The translations under genes were made by a program, and so were the position numbers. Of a stretch of 64,000 nt of DNA, positions 42,801 through 50,904 are shown one piece after another. Position 1 is the stretch's first letter; every line of letters begins with the position of its first letter. The DNA comes from JAXMHB01 sp046346965 (GTDB lineage Bacteria > Pseudomonadota > Gammaproteobacteria > Xanthomonadales > SZUA-5): contig JAXMHB010000013.1 in NCBI GenBank assembly GCA_046346965.1, positions 65,509 through 129,508 of the forward strand, in the 5' to 3' direction. The notes below the pieces were generated by a model. It did not search any database and was not told the DNA's origin. It worked only from the letters and a program-made list of their open reading frames with translations.

Positions 42801-44331
42801 GGAATGGATACCGGAAGGCGCCGAACTGGCGGGCGCCGATCTGAGCGATGAAGCGTGGCCCTTGCCCTTGCGCAAGGCCAATCTGCGTGGCGCGCGCTTG
42901 CAGCGCTGTCGCTTTTCCGCCGGAGGAAATGGGCCACGCGTGGCCGATCTGACCGCAGCCATCCTGGTCGAGGCCGAGGTTGATCATGCGAACTTCGGTG
43001 GGGCTCGGCTGCGGTCCGCGGACGCCACCGGAATCCGCGGTGAATGGACGACGTGGATCGGCGCTCATTGTCAGCAAGCACGCTTCGCGGGCGCGTATCT
43101 GCGCGAGGCGGATTTTCGTGCTGCCGCGCTGGACGGTGCCGACTTCAGTGCGGCAATGCTCGGCAATGCCCTTTTTCGGGGCGCCAGGCCTAAGGGCTGT
43201 GCCTGGACCGGCGCTGATTGTCAGCAAGCGCGCTTCGCGGGCGCGTATCTGTGCGGGGCGGATTTTCGTGCTGCCGCGCTGGACGGCGCTGACTTCAGTG
43301 CGGCAATGCTCGGCAATGCCCGATTTCGGGGTGCCAGGCTTAAGGGCTGCGCCTGGACCGGCGCGGATTTGTGCGCGGTGCAATACAGCGAACGCCCACA
43401 GCAAAAAGCGCCGCGCGCGACCGCGCCGCGCGCGGAACTGCGGTGGGCCGCAAGCTCCAACCCAACCGCGCTCCTGGCCGCCACGCCCCCGTTTCTGCTG
43501 GTCGCGCGAAACGCCGTGATCGAAGTCTGGGATTGCGCCGTCGGCACCCGCACCGCCGTCCTCGAAGGCCATCAACACTGGATCACAGCGGTCGCCGCCC
43601 TGCCAGACGGACGACTCGCCAGTGGCGCGGGCGACCACTCTATCCGCCTATGGGATGCACAAGGCAACTGCACCGCCGTCCTCGAAGGCCATCAAGGCTG
43701 GGTCCTAGCGCTCGCCGCCCTGCCAGACGGACGACTCGCCAGTGGCGCGGGCGACGGCTCCATCCGCGTATGGGACGCACTAGGCAACTGCACTGCCGTG
43801 CTCAAGGGCCATCAAGACTGGGTCCGAGCGCTCGCCGTCCTGCCCAACGGACGACTCGCCAGTGGCGCGGACGACGGCTCCATCCGCCTATGGGATGTAC
43901 GCGGCAAACCCGTCCGTACCCACGTAGCGCTGGCGGGCGCCAAAGTGCTTGCGCTCACCGTCCTCGGCGATGTACTGGTGGCCGGGCTCGGCACCGGCGA
44001 GATCCTCTATTTCGACATCCGACCCGCTGCGTTGGCACATTCCAGCTCCTTGCGGCGCGTGCTGGCTGCGCGCTTCCAGGGCGAGGAACAGATGCTGCTG
44101 TATCCGGATGGCGCCTTCTGGTGGCCTGATCGCCACGACGGGCTGTTACCGGAGCTTGCGGATGAAACGTGGTATCGGCTGGTGGGTAGCGAGCTGTTTG
44201 ATCCCGACGCGGCCTTTCCGGCCTCGGCCATACCCGAGCAGCGCCTGCCGCGCCCGAGGACAATAGAGGAGATTCTGGGGCCCTTGCCCGGCAGCGATGC
44301 AGGAAAGCGTCGGCGCGTCCGCAAGGCCTGA
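39880..44331 (+). CDS. Multidomain STAND-type NTPase: KGGVGR ATPase, REase-like, NACHT, pentapeptide and WD40
   Basis: This 1483-residue protein strings together domains typical of bacterial conflict systems. Residues 1-~320 form a ParA/MinD-like ATPase with the variant P-loop KGGVGRT at 13-19, where Arg replaces the usual Lys. Residues ~350-450 look like an Mrr-type restriction-endonuclease fold, with Asp385 in RIDLIAK and Glu402-Cys403-Lys404 as the D..ExK-type site. A NACHT domain follows: Walker A GNYGTGKST at 562-570 and LLLDSFDE at 637-644. Residues ~980-1165 are pentapeptide-like repeats, including two tandem 50-residue units. Residues ~1215-1360 are WD40 repeats, three of them 40-residue near-copies. 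Proteins with NACHT plus a C-terminal repeat sensor commonly detect phage parts and trigger an effector. Target and trigger are unknown. Confidence 0.9.
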   Translation: MNFAYLTTFYSYKGGVGRTLALANVGAALAKRGSGRVLLIDCDLEAPGLHRIEALRPSNQAAEGGVLPWLAQLDPHSAEPADDSRFWDAIYQPRSDLALYVLPACHGDDVADWYARIDWRAWFTSDPDTMISPLLQAFRRVLVEVQQRGYAYVLVDSRTGHSDLGGLMLFQLPHMAVIVSNYNDQNLGGLRPILQAMLPYTDRDRPPANGIMRGFFPPPAGHGADAHQLGVLERWLVFSPVPADRDLDELLDQRRARAKALLAADVALGGYSEIPAVLQFQLQETLAVLDAPESKLAERYLEIAQQIEANRAQRLRELGADLTAVTSPRRVDLSGRGETRVSAQGAIEKSTTAQGRTFEQRVAELLRLLGYEVSGETMGDGNRIDLIAKSRSGLRAEHFVIECKDQKAAISKDQVEKLWIWRDRERRSVPGADGMFITSGDYAPAARASAEVHGLLLSTLKELERKLFDPEPYVQTWLQSYEGKREAQAYVAQQLYAGDGAPEKSSAGASADADAAEGPDETEADESERADTRIDLIPYALDWLGGRTSAQRLPNRFWVLIGNYGTGKSTFTRRLTFELLRRRRAGEAWPLPILINLKERAGAPSLDNLLQEFLSEYRLNASVRQLRYGLEQGTAALLLDSFDEMALAQYGRTLEQQLREFARLVLEFPDAKVLLTSRTHLFRSEQELERSVLGRDGLAEAGSPLAATARELGASIQTLAPFTPAQIATFIRNQASPERAEAILEFIEQTHKLSDLAPTAVLLEMIISGYDALRTRARAGGVIAAELYQVFVDEWLGKRAHANAQLSQAQMTQWLQVLARQLWDAPGQRLHYRHLSDLIMARRELSAAIDPTRVDLELRTASFLTRNSAGDYGFSHRSFLEFFLARALVQCLMDTREAGLEAAAEQLVAALPDARLSPECLRFFQDLAQLACADVTPFWLHASRVVRQLLSKVRAPARSANALRMARECAADPQEWIPEGAELAGADLSDEAWPLPLRKANLRGARLQRCRFSAGGNGPRVADLTAAILVEAEVDHANFGGARLRSADATGIRGEWTTWIGAHCQQARFAGAYLREADFRAAALDGADFSAAMLGNALFRGARPKGCAWTGADCQQARFAGAYLCGADFRAAALDGADFSAAMLGNARFRGARLKGCAWTGADLCAVQYSERPQQKAPRATAPRAELRWAASSNPTALLAATPPFLLVARNAVIEVWDCAVGTRTAVLEGHQHWITAVAALPDGRLASGAGDHSIRLWDAQGNCTAVLEGHQGWVLALAALPDGRLASGAGDGSIRVWDALGNCTAVLKGHQDWVRALAVLPNGRLASGADDGSIRLWDVRGKPVRTHVALAGAKVLALTVLGDVLVAGLGTGEILYFDIRPAALAHSSSLRRVLAARFQGEEQMLLYPDGAFWWPDRHDGLLPELADETWYRLVGSELFDPDAAFPASAIPEQRLPRPRTIEEILGPLPGSDAGKRRRVRKA
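43069..43368 (+). repeat. Tandem 150-bp pentapeptide-repeat units
   Basis: Two near-identical 150-bp units (43069-43218 and 43219-43368) within the NTPase gene encode CQQARFAGAYL..ADFRAAALDGADF and onward. They differ at a handful of bases, pointing to a recent in-frame duplication in the sensor region. Confidence 0.85.
43561..43920 (+). repeat. Three tandem 120-bp WD40 units
   Basis: Units start at 43561, 43681 and 43801 and are exactly 120 bp (40 residues) each. They share LEGHQ..W...LAALPDGRLA and SGAGD.SIRLWDA, with changes concentrated at a few codons. High DNA identity suggests recent amplification or homogenisation of the WD40 sensor. Confidence 0.9.
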
Positions 44332-44428
44332 CCCCTTAAGCCGCCAAACTGGGAAACGCTGCACACGGTGCGGGTCATCAGGCGGCTCGGTGCCGAGTCA
44401 TCCGACACACAGCCCGTGACGCTCACGC

Positions 44429-45265
44429 TCAGGGTGCGTAGGTCCGCCGGTACCCACGCGGCCCTAGACCGGTGCGGCGTACCAGCTGGCGATGGAAGTG
44501 CCCCAGCGTCGGATAGCCGCAGCGAATGGCAATCTCGGCGATCGGGCGCTGCGACTGGCGCAGCAGCAGGCAGGCTTCGGCGATGCGGACATCGTTGAGG
44601 TACACCGAGAACGGCCGTCCGACGCGGCGCTGGAAAGCGCGACTGAAGGAGGCCGGGGCCACGCTGAGGCGCCGCGCGCCCTCCTCGACGCTGAGCGGCT
44701 GAGCGTATTCGCGGTGGATCCAGCCGAGCAATCGAGCGAGCCGCGCGTCCTCCTCCGGGCTGCCGTGGCTGCGCGGGCCAGGCGCCAGTCGTGCCAGTCC
44801 CTCGCCGGCGCCAGCAATGCGCGCGAGCACGCTGAGCGCGCGGCCCAGGCGCTCCAGTCCGCTGGCCGGGCCCAGGGCCTGCAAGTCCTGGATGACGGCC
44901 ACACGCAGCTCGCCGCCCAGCACTGCCGGTCGCGCCGAGCTGTCCCACAGCCCGGCCAAGGCGCGAACCTCGGGCAGCGCTGCCAGTGCGGGCGACACCA
45001 GCAGATGCAGCACCAGCGCCGAGGCGTGCCCATCGTCGCCGCGGCTCCACCACACGTGCGGCACCTGCGGCGGCAGCAGCACCACATCGCCGGCCGCGAA
45101 GGGCTCGACTTGCCCGTCGATCACGCGCACGCCGGCACCCGCGCGGATCCAGGTGAGCTCGAGCGCGGCGTGGTGGTGGTAAGGCCCGTCGAAGCGGACG
45201 CGTTCGACATCCAGGACATGCGCGGTTGCCTGGTCGTGCGCAATGGGTTCCCGCAGTGGCCGCAT
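44429..45265 (-). CDS. AraC-family transcriptional regulator
   Basis: The 278-residue regulator has an N-terminal cupin-type ligand domain (VERVRFDGPYHHHAALELTW, then FAAGDVVLLPPQVPHVWW) and a C-terminal AraC DNA-binding domain with two helix-turn-helix units (LSVEEGARRLSVAPASFSRAF and PIAEIAIRCGYPTLGHFHRQ). Such sugar-sensing AraC proteins usually activate the adjacent catabolic genes. It is divergent from the GH13 operon with 104 bp between the starts. The ATG at 45265 was preferred to a GTG two codons upstream. Confidence 0.9.
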   Translation of the reverse strand: MRPLREPIAHDQATAHVLDVERVRFDGPYHHHAALELTWIRAGAGVRVIDGQVEPFAAGDVVLLPPQVPHVWWSRGDDGHASALVLHLLVSPALAALPEVRALAGLWDSSARPAVLGGELRVAVIQDLQALGPASGLERLGRALSVLARIAGAGEGLARLAPGPRSHGSPEEDARLARLLGWIHREYAQPLSVEEGARRLSVAPASFSRAFQRRVGRPFSVYLNDVRIAEACLLLRQSQRPIAEIAIRCGYPTLGHFHRQLVRRTGLGPRGYRRTYAP

Positions 45266-45369
45266 CGTCACCCTTCGATGCCTGAATCGGCACAGTATCG
45301 GCCATCAGGCGCATCCCGTCGCGAATTCGCCAGCGCCATGCTGAGCCCGCCTCCGCAGTGCCGCCGCCG

Positions 45370-47031
45370 ATGTCTCCTACGCCCGACGCCCCATCCCGTG
45401 CCGAGCCCGTCTGGTGGCGCGGCGCGGTCCTGTATCAGGTCTATCTGCGCAGCTATGCCGATGGCGATGGTGATGGCCTGGGGGATCTGAAAGGCCTGAT
45501 CGCGCGGCTGGACCACATTGCCGACTTGGGCGTCGACGGCCTGTGGCTGGGGCCCTTCTACCCCACGCCCGACCGCGACTTCGGCTATGACGTCAGCGAC
45601 TACCGCGCGGTCGACCCGCGCTTCGGCACGCTCGACGACTTCGACATATTGCTCCGCGCGGCGCACGCGCGCGGGCTGAAGGTGATCATCGACCAGGTGT
45701 GGAGCCATACCAGCGCCGAGCATGCGTGGTTTCAGGAGAGCCGCAGTTCGCGCGAGCACGCCAAAGCCGACTGGTACGTATGGGCTGACGCGCGTCCGGA
45801 CGGCAGTCCACCCAACAACTGGCAAAGCTGGATGGGCGGGCCCGCGTGGCGCTGGGAGCCGCGCCGCGGCCAGTACCATTTGCACAACTTCCTGCCGACG
45901 ATGCCGGACCTCAATCTGCACCATCCTGAGGTGCAGGCGGCCATCCTCGACATTGCCGACTTCTGGCTCGCGCGCGGCGTCGACGGTTTCCGGCTGGACA
46001 CCGCCAATCTGTACTTCCACGACCGCCAGTTGCGCGACAACCCGGCGCTGCCGCCCGAGCGCCGCGGCGCCAGTCCGGTGCTGATGCAGGCGCATCAGTA
46101 CAACGCCGATCAGCCCGAGACGCTGCCCTTTCTCGAAGCGCTGCGGGCGCGCATGGACGCCTACGGCGAGCGCATGGCCGTCGGCGAGATCGGCGGCGCG
46201 GCCTGGGACGCGCGCATGGCCGAGTACACCGAGGGCGATCGCCGCCTGCACACGGCCTACTCCTTCGCCTTCCTCGGGCCGCGCCCGTCGCCGCGCGAGA
46301 TCGCCGAGCGTCTGCAGGCATGGACGACGCGCAGCGGCTGGCCCAGCTGGGCCTTCTCGAATCACGATGTGCCGCGGGTGGCGACGCGCTGGTCGCGCAG
46401 CCAGGGCCGGGCGTTCGACTTTGGGCTGGGCGGCGGCGATACCAGCGCGACCGGCGAGATCCCGCCGCAGATCTGGATGGCCCTGCTGATGGCGCTGCGC
46501 GGCACTGTCTTCGTCTACCAGGGCGAGGAGCTCGGGCTGGCGGAAGCGCAGGTGCCCTTCGAGCAGATGAAGGATCCGTTCGGACTGGCGCACTGGCCGC
46601 TGGTGACCGGCCGCGATGGCTGCCGAACGCCGATGCCGTGGACGGCCGATGCAGCGCATGCGGGCTTCAGCCCGGTCGAGCCTTGGCTGCCCGTCTGGCC
46701 GGCGCATCGGGCTCTGGCGGTCGATCGGCAATCGCAGGACGAGGCTTCCATGCTCGCCACTACCCGTCAGCTGATCGGCCTGCGCCGATCCCACGCTGCG
46801 CTGCGCGTCGGCGCGCTCGAGGTTGCCCAGGTCGACGACGGCCTGCTGCACCTCGTGCGTCGCGACGGCGGCTCGACCGTACACGCCGTGTTCAACCTCG
46901 GCAACACATCGCAGGCGCTGCCGATGGCCGACGCGGAGCCGCGCACCTTGTGGACCTTCGGCGCCCGCCCCGGCGCCCATTCCCTGCACGTGCCGCCGGG
47001 CAGCGCCTGGTACGGCTTTGGAGACCGCTGA
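45370..47031 (+). CDS. GH13 alpha-glucosidase
   Basis: The 553-residue enzyme belongs to glycoside hydrolase family 13, oligo-1,6-glucosidase/alpha-glucosidase branch. Conserved regions are VLYQVYLRSYADGDGDGLGD at the N-terminus, DQVWSHTSAEHAWF, the nucleophile in GVDGFRLDTAN, the acid/base Glu in AVGEIGG and the transition-state Asp in FSNHDVPR. It hydrolyses terminal alpha-glucosidic linkages; without a signal peptide it is probably cytoplasmic. It is the first gene of a five-gene operon. Its stop overlaps the next ATG (TGATG). Confidence 0.93.
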   Translation: MSPTPDAPSRAEPVWWRGAVLYQVYLRSYADGDGDGLGDLKGLIARLDHIADLGVDGLWLGPFYPTPDRDFGYDVSDYRAVDPRFGTLDDFDILLRAAHARGLKVIIDQVWSHTSAEHAWFQESRSSREHAKADWYVWADARPDGSPPNNWQSWMGGPAWRWEPRRGQYHLHNFLPTMPDLNLHHPEVQAAILDIADFWLARGVDGFRLDTANLYFHDRQLRDNPALPPERRGASPVLMQAHQYNADQPETLPFLEALRARMDAYGERMAVGEIGGAAWDARMAEYTEGDRRLHTAYSFAFLGPRPSPREIAERLQAWTTRSGWPSWAFSNHDVPRVATRWSRSQGRAFDFGLGGGDTSATGEIPPQIWMALLMALRGTVFVYQGEELGLAEAQVPFEQMKDPFGLAHWPLVTGRDGCRTPMPWTADAAHAGFSPVEPWLPVWPAHRALAVDRQSQDEASMLATTRQLIGLRRSHAALRVGALEVAQVDDGLLHLVRRDGGSTVHAVFNLGNTSQALPMADAEPRTLWTFGARPGAHSLHVPPGSAWYGFGDR

Positions 47032-47837
47032 TGCATTGGCTGGACGACCCCCTGAATCTGCCCACCGACGCCCGCACGCGCTTCGAGCGCGATGGCCACC
47101 TGACGCTGCGCGGCCTGCTGCCGCCAGCCGAGCTCGCCGTGGTCGGGCGCGAGATCACGCGCCTCACCCTGTATCTCAACACCGAGCAGCGCGCGCTCGC
47201 CGAGCGCGACACCTACGGCCGCGCCTTCCTGCAGGTCATGAACCTGTGGGAAAAGAGCCCACTGGTCGGCCGCTTTGTGATGGGCGAGCGCCTCGCCCGC
47301 GTTGCCGCGCAACTGCTGGGCGTGCGCGGCGTGCGGCTCTATCACGACCAGTCGCTGTACAAAGAGCCGGGTGGCGGCCACACGCCGGCGCATGCCGATC
47401 AGTACTACTGGCCGCTGGCCAGCGATCGCACCATCACCGCCTGGATCCCGCTGCAGGATGTGCCGATGGCGATGGGGCCGCTCGGCTTCTACAGCGGCAG
47501 CCAGGTCGTGCCACAAGGCCGCGATCTGGGCATATCGGACGCCAGCGAGGACGACATCCCGGCGCGGATGGCCCAGCTCGGCCATCCCTACGTCTGCGAT
47601 CCCTTTGCGCTCGGTGACGTGAGTTTTCACCTGGGCTGGACCTTCCATCGCGCCGAGCCCAACGTCTCGGACCGCCCGCGGTCGGTGATGACCGTGATCT
47701 ACATGGCCGAGGACACGCGCCTGCTCGCGGCGCTGAACCCGATCCAGCAGAACGATCGCGATCAGTGGTGCCCGGGCGTGGCCGCAGGCGCTCTGGCGGA
47801 TTCGCCCAAGAACCCGGTGATCTGGTCAGCCGCATGA
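47031..47837 (+). CDS. Phytanoyl-CoA dioxygenase (PhyH) family protein
   Basis: The 268-residue protein is an Fe(II)/2-oxoglutarate oxygenase-like enzyme. The facial triad is visible as His and Asp in TPAHADQYYW and a distal His in GWTFHRAEPN, with the 2-oxoglutarate-binding Arg likely in VSDRPRSVMT. The N-terminal RFERDGHLTLRGLLPP pattern is typical of the family. It is translationally coupled to the GH13 gene upstream and the TIM-barrel gene downstream. A role in modifying or demethylating a sugar or its aglycone is inferred only from the operon. Confidence 0.88.
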   Translation: MHWLDDPLNLPTDARTRFERDGHLTLRGLLPPAELAVVGREITRLTLYLNTEQRALAERDTYGRAFLQVMNLWEKSPLVGRFVMGERLARVAAQLLGVRGVRLYHDQSLYKEPGGGHTPAHADQYYWPLASDRTITAWIPLQDVPMAMGPLGFYSGSQVVPQGRDLGISDASEDDIPARMAQLGHPYVCDPFALGDVSFHLGWTFHRAEPNVSDRPRSVMTVIYMAEDTRLLAALNPIQQNDRDQWCPGVAAGALADSPKNPVIWSAA

Positions 47838-48721
47838 GGCCAGTCCGGCTCATGGCGCTGGCCTGCTTGCAGGCCTTGCCGCCCGACTCGACGGGCGCGC
47901 GCGACACCCTGGACGCGCAGCTCGCCCTGTTGCCGGCGCACGGCATTCAGGGCGTGCTTGCCTGGTCGGACTGGCCGGCAATCCGCCGCGCGGGCCTCGC
48001 GGTGCACGCCATGGGTCGTCTGGACACGCCCGGCGGCGCCGATGCGCTGATCGCCGCACATGTGGACGCCGGTGTGGTCAGCAGCACGCTGCACCTGGGC
48101 AGCGCCTTCGACGACGACGACACGCTCAACCGCTATGCCGATGCCGTGCTCAGCGCGGCGTCGCGCCATCGCCACGTTGTGCTCGTGGAAACCCATCGCG
48201 CCACGGTGACGCAAGACCCGTGGCGCACGTTGCGCTGGCTGGAGCGCTTTCCCGATCTGCGTTTCTCGCTGGATGCCTCGCACTGGGTGGTCGGCGGCGA
48301 GCTCGATTACGGTGGCGGCTACGCTGCGCGACTGCCGCGCCTCGATCCGGTGCTGCGGCGCAGCCCGATGGTACAGGGGCGCGTCGCCAGCGGTGGTGCC
48401 ATCCAGATCGCCGTGGAGGATCCGGGCCCGTGGCGTGCGCACGCCATCGCGCTGTGGACGCGGGCCTTCGCGCTGTGGACGCGGGCCTTCGCGCTGCGCC
48501 GCGAGGCGGCGCCGAATGCCGCGATCACGTTCTGCCCGGAACTGTTGCCGCATGTCTGCGGCGATGCCTGGTTTGGCTACGCCCCGGTCCGCCGCGCCCC
48601 AGAACACGCGCAGGGTGTGCTGGAGATCACCGACCGCTACGCCGAAGCGCTGCGCCTCTACGAGATCGCCGATACCTGTGCTGCCGACGCGTCCCGCCTG
48701 TTCCTGGAGCCCGCGCCATGA
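47834..48721 (+). CDS. Sugar phosphate isomerase/epimerase-like TIM-barrel protein
   Basis: The 295-residue product resembles the xylose-isomerase-like TIM-barrel family: VVLVETHRATVTQDPWRTLRWLE gives the metal-binding Glu, FSLDASHWVVGGE the Asp and His, and a later MVQGRVASGGAIQIAVEDP segment corresponds to the His-containing strand, although that His is not obvious. It overlaps the upstream stop (ATGA) and the downstream GH92 start. A tandem 21-bp duplication (48449-48490) gives ALWTRAFALWTRAFAL. Isomerisation or epimerisation of a sugar derivative is plausible. Confidence 0.8.
   Translation: MRPVRLMALACLQALPPDSTGARDTLDAQLALLPAHGIQGVLAWSDWPAIRRAGLAVHAMGRLDTPGGADALIAAHVDAGVVSSTLHLGSAFDDDDTLNRYADAVLSAASRHRHVVLVETHRATVTQDPWRTLRWLERFPDLRFSLDASHWVVGGELDYGGGYAARLPRLDPVLRRSPMVQGRVASGGAIQIAVEDPGPWRAHAIALWTRAFALWTRAFALRREAAPNAAITFCPELLPHVCGDAWFGYAPVRRAPEHAQGVLEITDRYAEALRLYEIADTCAADASRLFLEPAP
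48449..48490 (+). repeat. 21-bp in-frame tandem duplication
   Basis: The 21-bp unit at 48449-48469 is repeated exactly at 48470-48490 within the TIM-barrel gene, adding seven residues (ALWTRAF twice). It is a recent slippage or duplication event that keeps the reading frame. Confidence 0.9.
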
Positions 48722-50895
48722 GAGCCATCCTCGCCCTGGGCTGCGCCCTGGCCACCGCCTTTGTGTCAGCCGCCACGCCGCGCCCCGGCCATGTCGACGA
48801 GGTCGATCCCTTCATCGGCACACAGGGCACGGGTCATGTGTTCCCTGGCGCGCTGCTGCCCTTCGGCATGGTGCAAGTCGGCCCCGACAACGCCGATTCG
48901 GGCTGGAGCTACAGCAGCGGCTACCAGTTTGACGCGCCGCGCATCCTGGGCTTTTCCAACACCCACATCAGCGGCGCCGGCATCCCGGAACTCGGCGATG
49001 TGCTGCTGATGCCCAACGGCGCCGCGCCGTGGACGGCGGCGACCAGCAGCTTTGACTCGGGCTACCGCAAGGCCAGCGAACGCGCGCATCCGGGCTACTA
49101 CGGCGTGCGCCTCGACGACCGGGCAGTGACGGTGGAACTGACGGCGACCGAGCGCGTTGCGCTGCAGCGCTACACCTTTGATCGCCGCGGCCGCGTGCAG
49201 CTGCTGGTCGATCTGCAACACGGCCTGCGCTTCCAGACCACCCAGCGGGTCACCGAGGCGCGCTACGCGATGCGCCCCGACGGGCTGCGCGCCAGCGTGC
49301 ATGCCAGCAATTGGGTCGAGCGCCAGACCAGCGTCGCGCTGCGCTTCGACCACCCGATCGCCGCCTGGGAGGCCTTGCCCGCGCGCGAGGGCGAGCGTGC
49401 GCCCCGCCTGCTGCTGAGCTTCGATCTGGGCAAGCAGCGGAACCTCGAGGCCCGCATCGCGCTATCGACCGTCGACGAGGACGGCGCCGCTCGCAATCTG
49501 GCCAGCGCCGATGCGCTCGACTTCGACGCCGCCCGCACGGCCGCGAGCGCAGCCTGGCAAGCCCTGCTGTCACGCGTGGCGATCGACGCGCCCGCCGAGC
49601 AGCGTCGGGTGTTCTACTCGGCCTTGTACCGCAGCCTGATACATCCCTCGCAGGTTGCCGACGTCGATGGCCGGGTGCGCGGACCCAAAGGCGCGGTGAT
49701 CGCGGCGCCGGACGGCGTCTACTACTCCACGCTCAGCCTGTGGGACACCTTCCGCGCCGCGCATCCGCTGTACACGCTGCTGGTGCCGGAGCGCGTGCCG
49801 GGTTTCGTGAACACCCTGCTCGCGCACGAGGCGCAGATGGGTTACCTGCCGCTGTGGACGGCCTGGGGACGCGAGACGTACACGATGATCGGCAACCCGG
49901 CGCTGCCGGTGATCAGCGACGCCATCGCCAAAGGTTTCGCCGGTATCGACGCCGAGGCGGCCTATGCCGCCATGCTGCGCACCAGCACCGCCGAGCGGCC
50001 GGAGGCGCCGGTCTGGGCGCAGCGCAGCTGGGCGGTGCTCGACCAATACGGCTACTTGCCTTTTGATCGCGTGCCGGGCGAATCGGTCAGCAAGACCGCC
50101 GAGTACGGCTATGGCGATGCAGCGGTCGCGGCGCTCGCGCGCCACCTCGGCCGCCTGGATGAGGCCGAGCATTACCTGCACCGCGCCGCCAGCTGGAAGG
50201 CGCTGTTCGATCCCGAGACGCGCACCCTGCGCGGCCGCGACAGCCAGGGCGCCTGGCGTACGCCCTACGACCCGATTGCAGCGACCAGCCCGATGAAGAA
50301 CCCGGGCGACTACACCGAGGCCAACGCCTGGCAATACACGGCGACGCCGGCGCTGCACGATCCGGAAGGCTTTCGCGATCAGTTGGGCGGGCGTGCGGAG
50401 CTTGAGGCCTGGCTGGACACCATCTTCAGCCTGCCCCTGCCCGCGCCTGACAAGCACCTCGGGCAGGAGGCGATGATCGGCCAGTACGCGCACGGCAACG
50501 AACCCAGCCACCACATCGCCTGGTTGTACGCGTGGACCGACGCGCCGACCAAGGGCGAGCGGCACATTGCCGACATCGCACGGCGCTTCTACCGCGCCAC
50601 GCCCGACGGCATCGTCGGCAACGACGACGCCGGCCAGATGAGCGCTTGGTTTGTGCTGGCGACTCTCGGGCTGTATCCCAGCCGTCCCGGCCACGCGGAA
50701 TGGACGCTGGGCGCGCCTTTGGTGTCGCGTGCGCGCATCGAGGCCGGCTGCGCTGGCCCGGCTTTCGACATCGATACGGCCGACGTCGACGCGCCCCGCA
50801 TCGACGAGCAGGTGGTGCCGCGCACCGGCGTGCCCGACGCCCGACTGCGCCACGCACGCACGCTGACGCTGCCCGATCGCAACCTGGCCCGATGA
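48718..50895 (+). CDS. GH92 alpha-mannosidase, secreted
   Basis: The 725-residue protein has a signal peptide (MRAILALGCALATAFVSAAT) and matches glycoside hydrolase family 92 throughout: VDPFIGTQGTGHVFPGALLP at the start, GFSNTHISGAGIPELGDVLL, FYSALYRSLIHPS, SLWDTFRAAHPLYTLL, the catalytic region YTEANAWQYTAT, GQYAHGNEPSHHIAWLY, and GIVGNDDAGQMSAWFVLATL, which carries the catalytic acid and base. These calcium-dependent exo-alpha-mannosidases trim terminal mannose from glycans in the periplasm or outside. The start codon overlaps the stop of the TIM-barrel gene. Confidence 0.94.
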   Translation: MRAILALGCALATAFVSAATPRPGHVDEVDPFIGTQGTGHVFPGALLPFGMVQVGPDNADSGWSYSSGYQFDAPRILGFSNTHISGAGIPELGDVLLMPNGAAPWTAATSSFDSGYRKASERAHPGYYGVRLDDRAVTVELTATERVALQRYTFDRRGRVQLLVDLQHGLRFQTTQRVTEARYAMRPDGLRASVHASNWVERQTSVALRFDHPIAAWEALPAREGERAPRLLLSFDLGKQRNLEARIALSTVDEDGAARNLASADALDFDAARTAASAAWQALLSRVAIDAPAEQRRVFYSALYRSLIHPSQVADVDGRVRGPKGAVIAAPDGVYYSTLSLWDTFRAAHPLYTLLVPERVPGFVNTLLAHEAQMGYLPLWTAWGRETYTMIGNPALPVISDAIAKGFAGIDAEAAYAAMLRTSTAERPEAPVWAQRSWAVLDQYGYLPFDRVPGESVSKTAEYGYGDAAVAALARHLGRLDEAEHYLHRAASWKALFDPETRTLRGRDSQGAWRTPYDPIAATSPMKNPGDYTEANAWQYTATPALHDPEGFRDQLGGRAELEAWLDTIFSLPLPAPDKHLGQEAMIGQYAHGNEPSHHIAWLYAWTDAPTKGERHIADIARRFYRATPDGIVGNDDAGQMSAWFVLATLGLYPSRPGHAEWTLGAPLVSRARIEAGCAGPAFDIDTADVDAPRIDEQVVPRTGVPDARLRHARTLTLPDRNLAR

Positions 50896-50904
50896 GCCGC
50901 CGCC

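Noticed and set aside
41242..43638. 798-residue minus-strand frame
   Set aside because: Antisense to the multidomain NTPase, whose domains and repeats are clearly coding on the plus strand.
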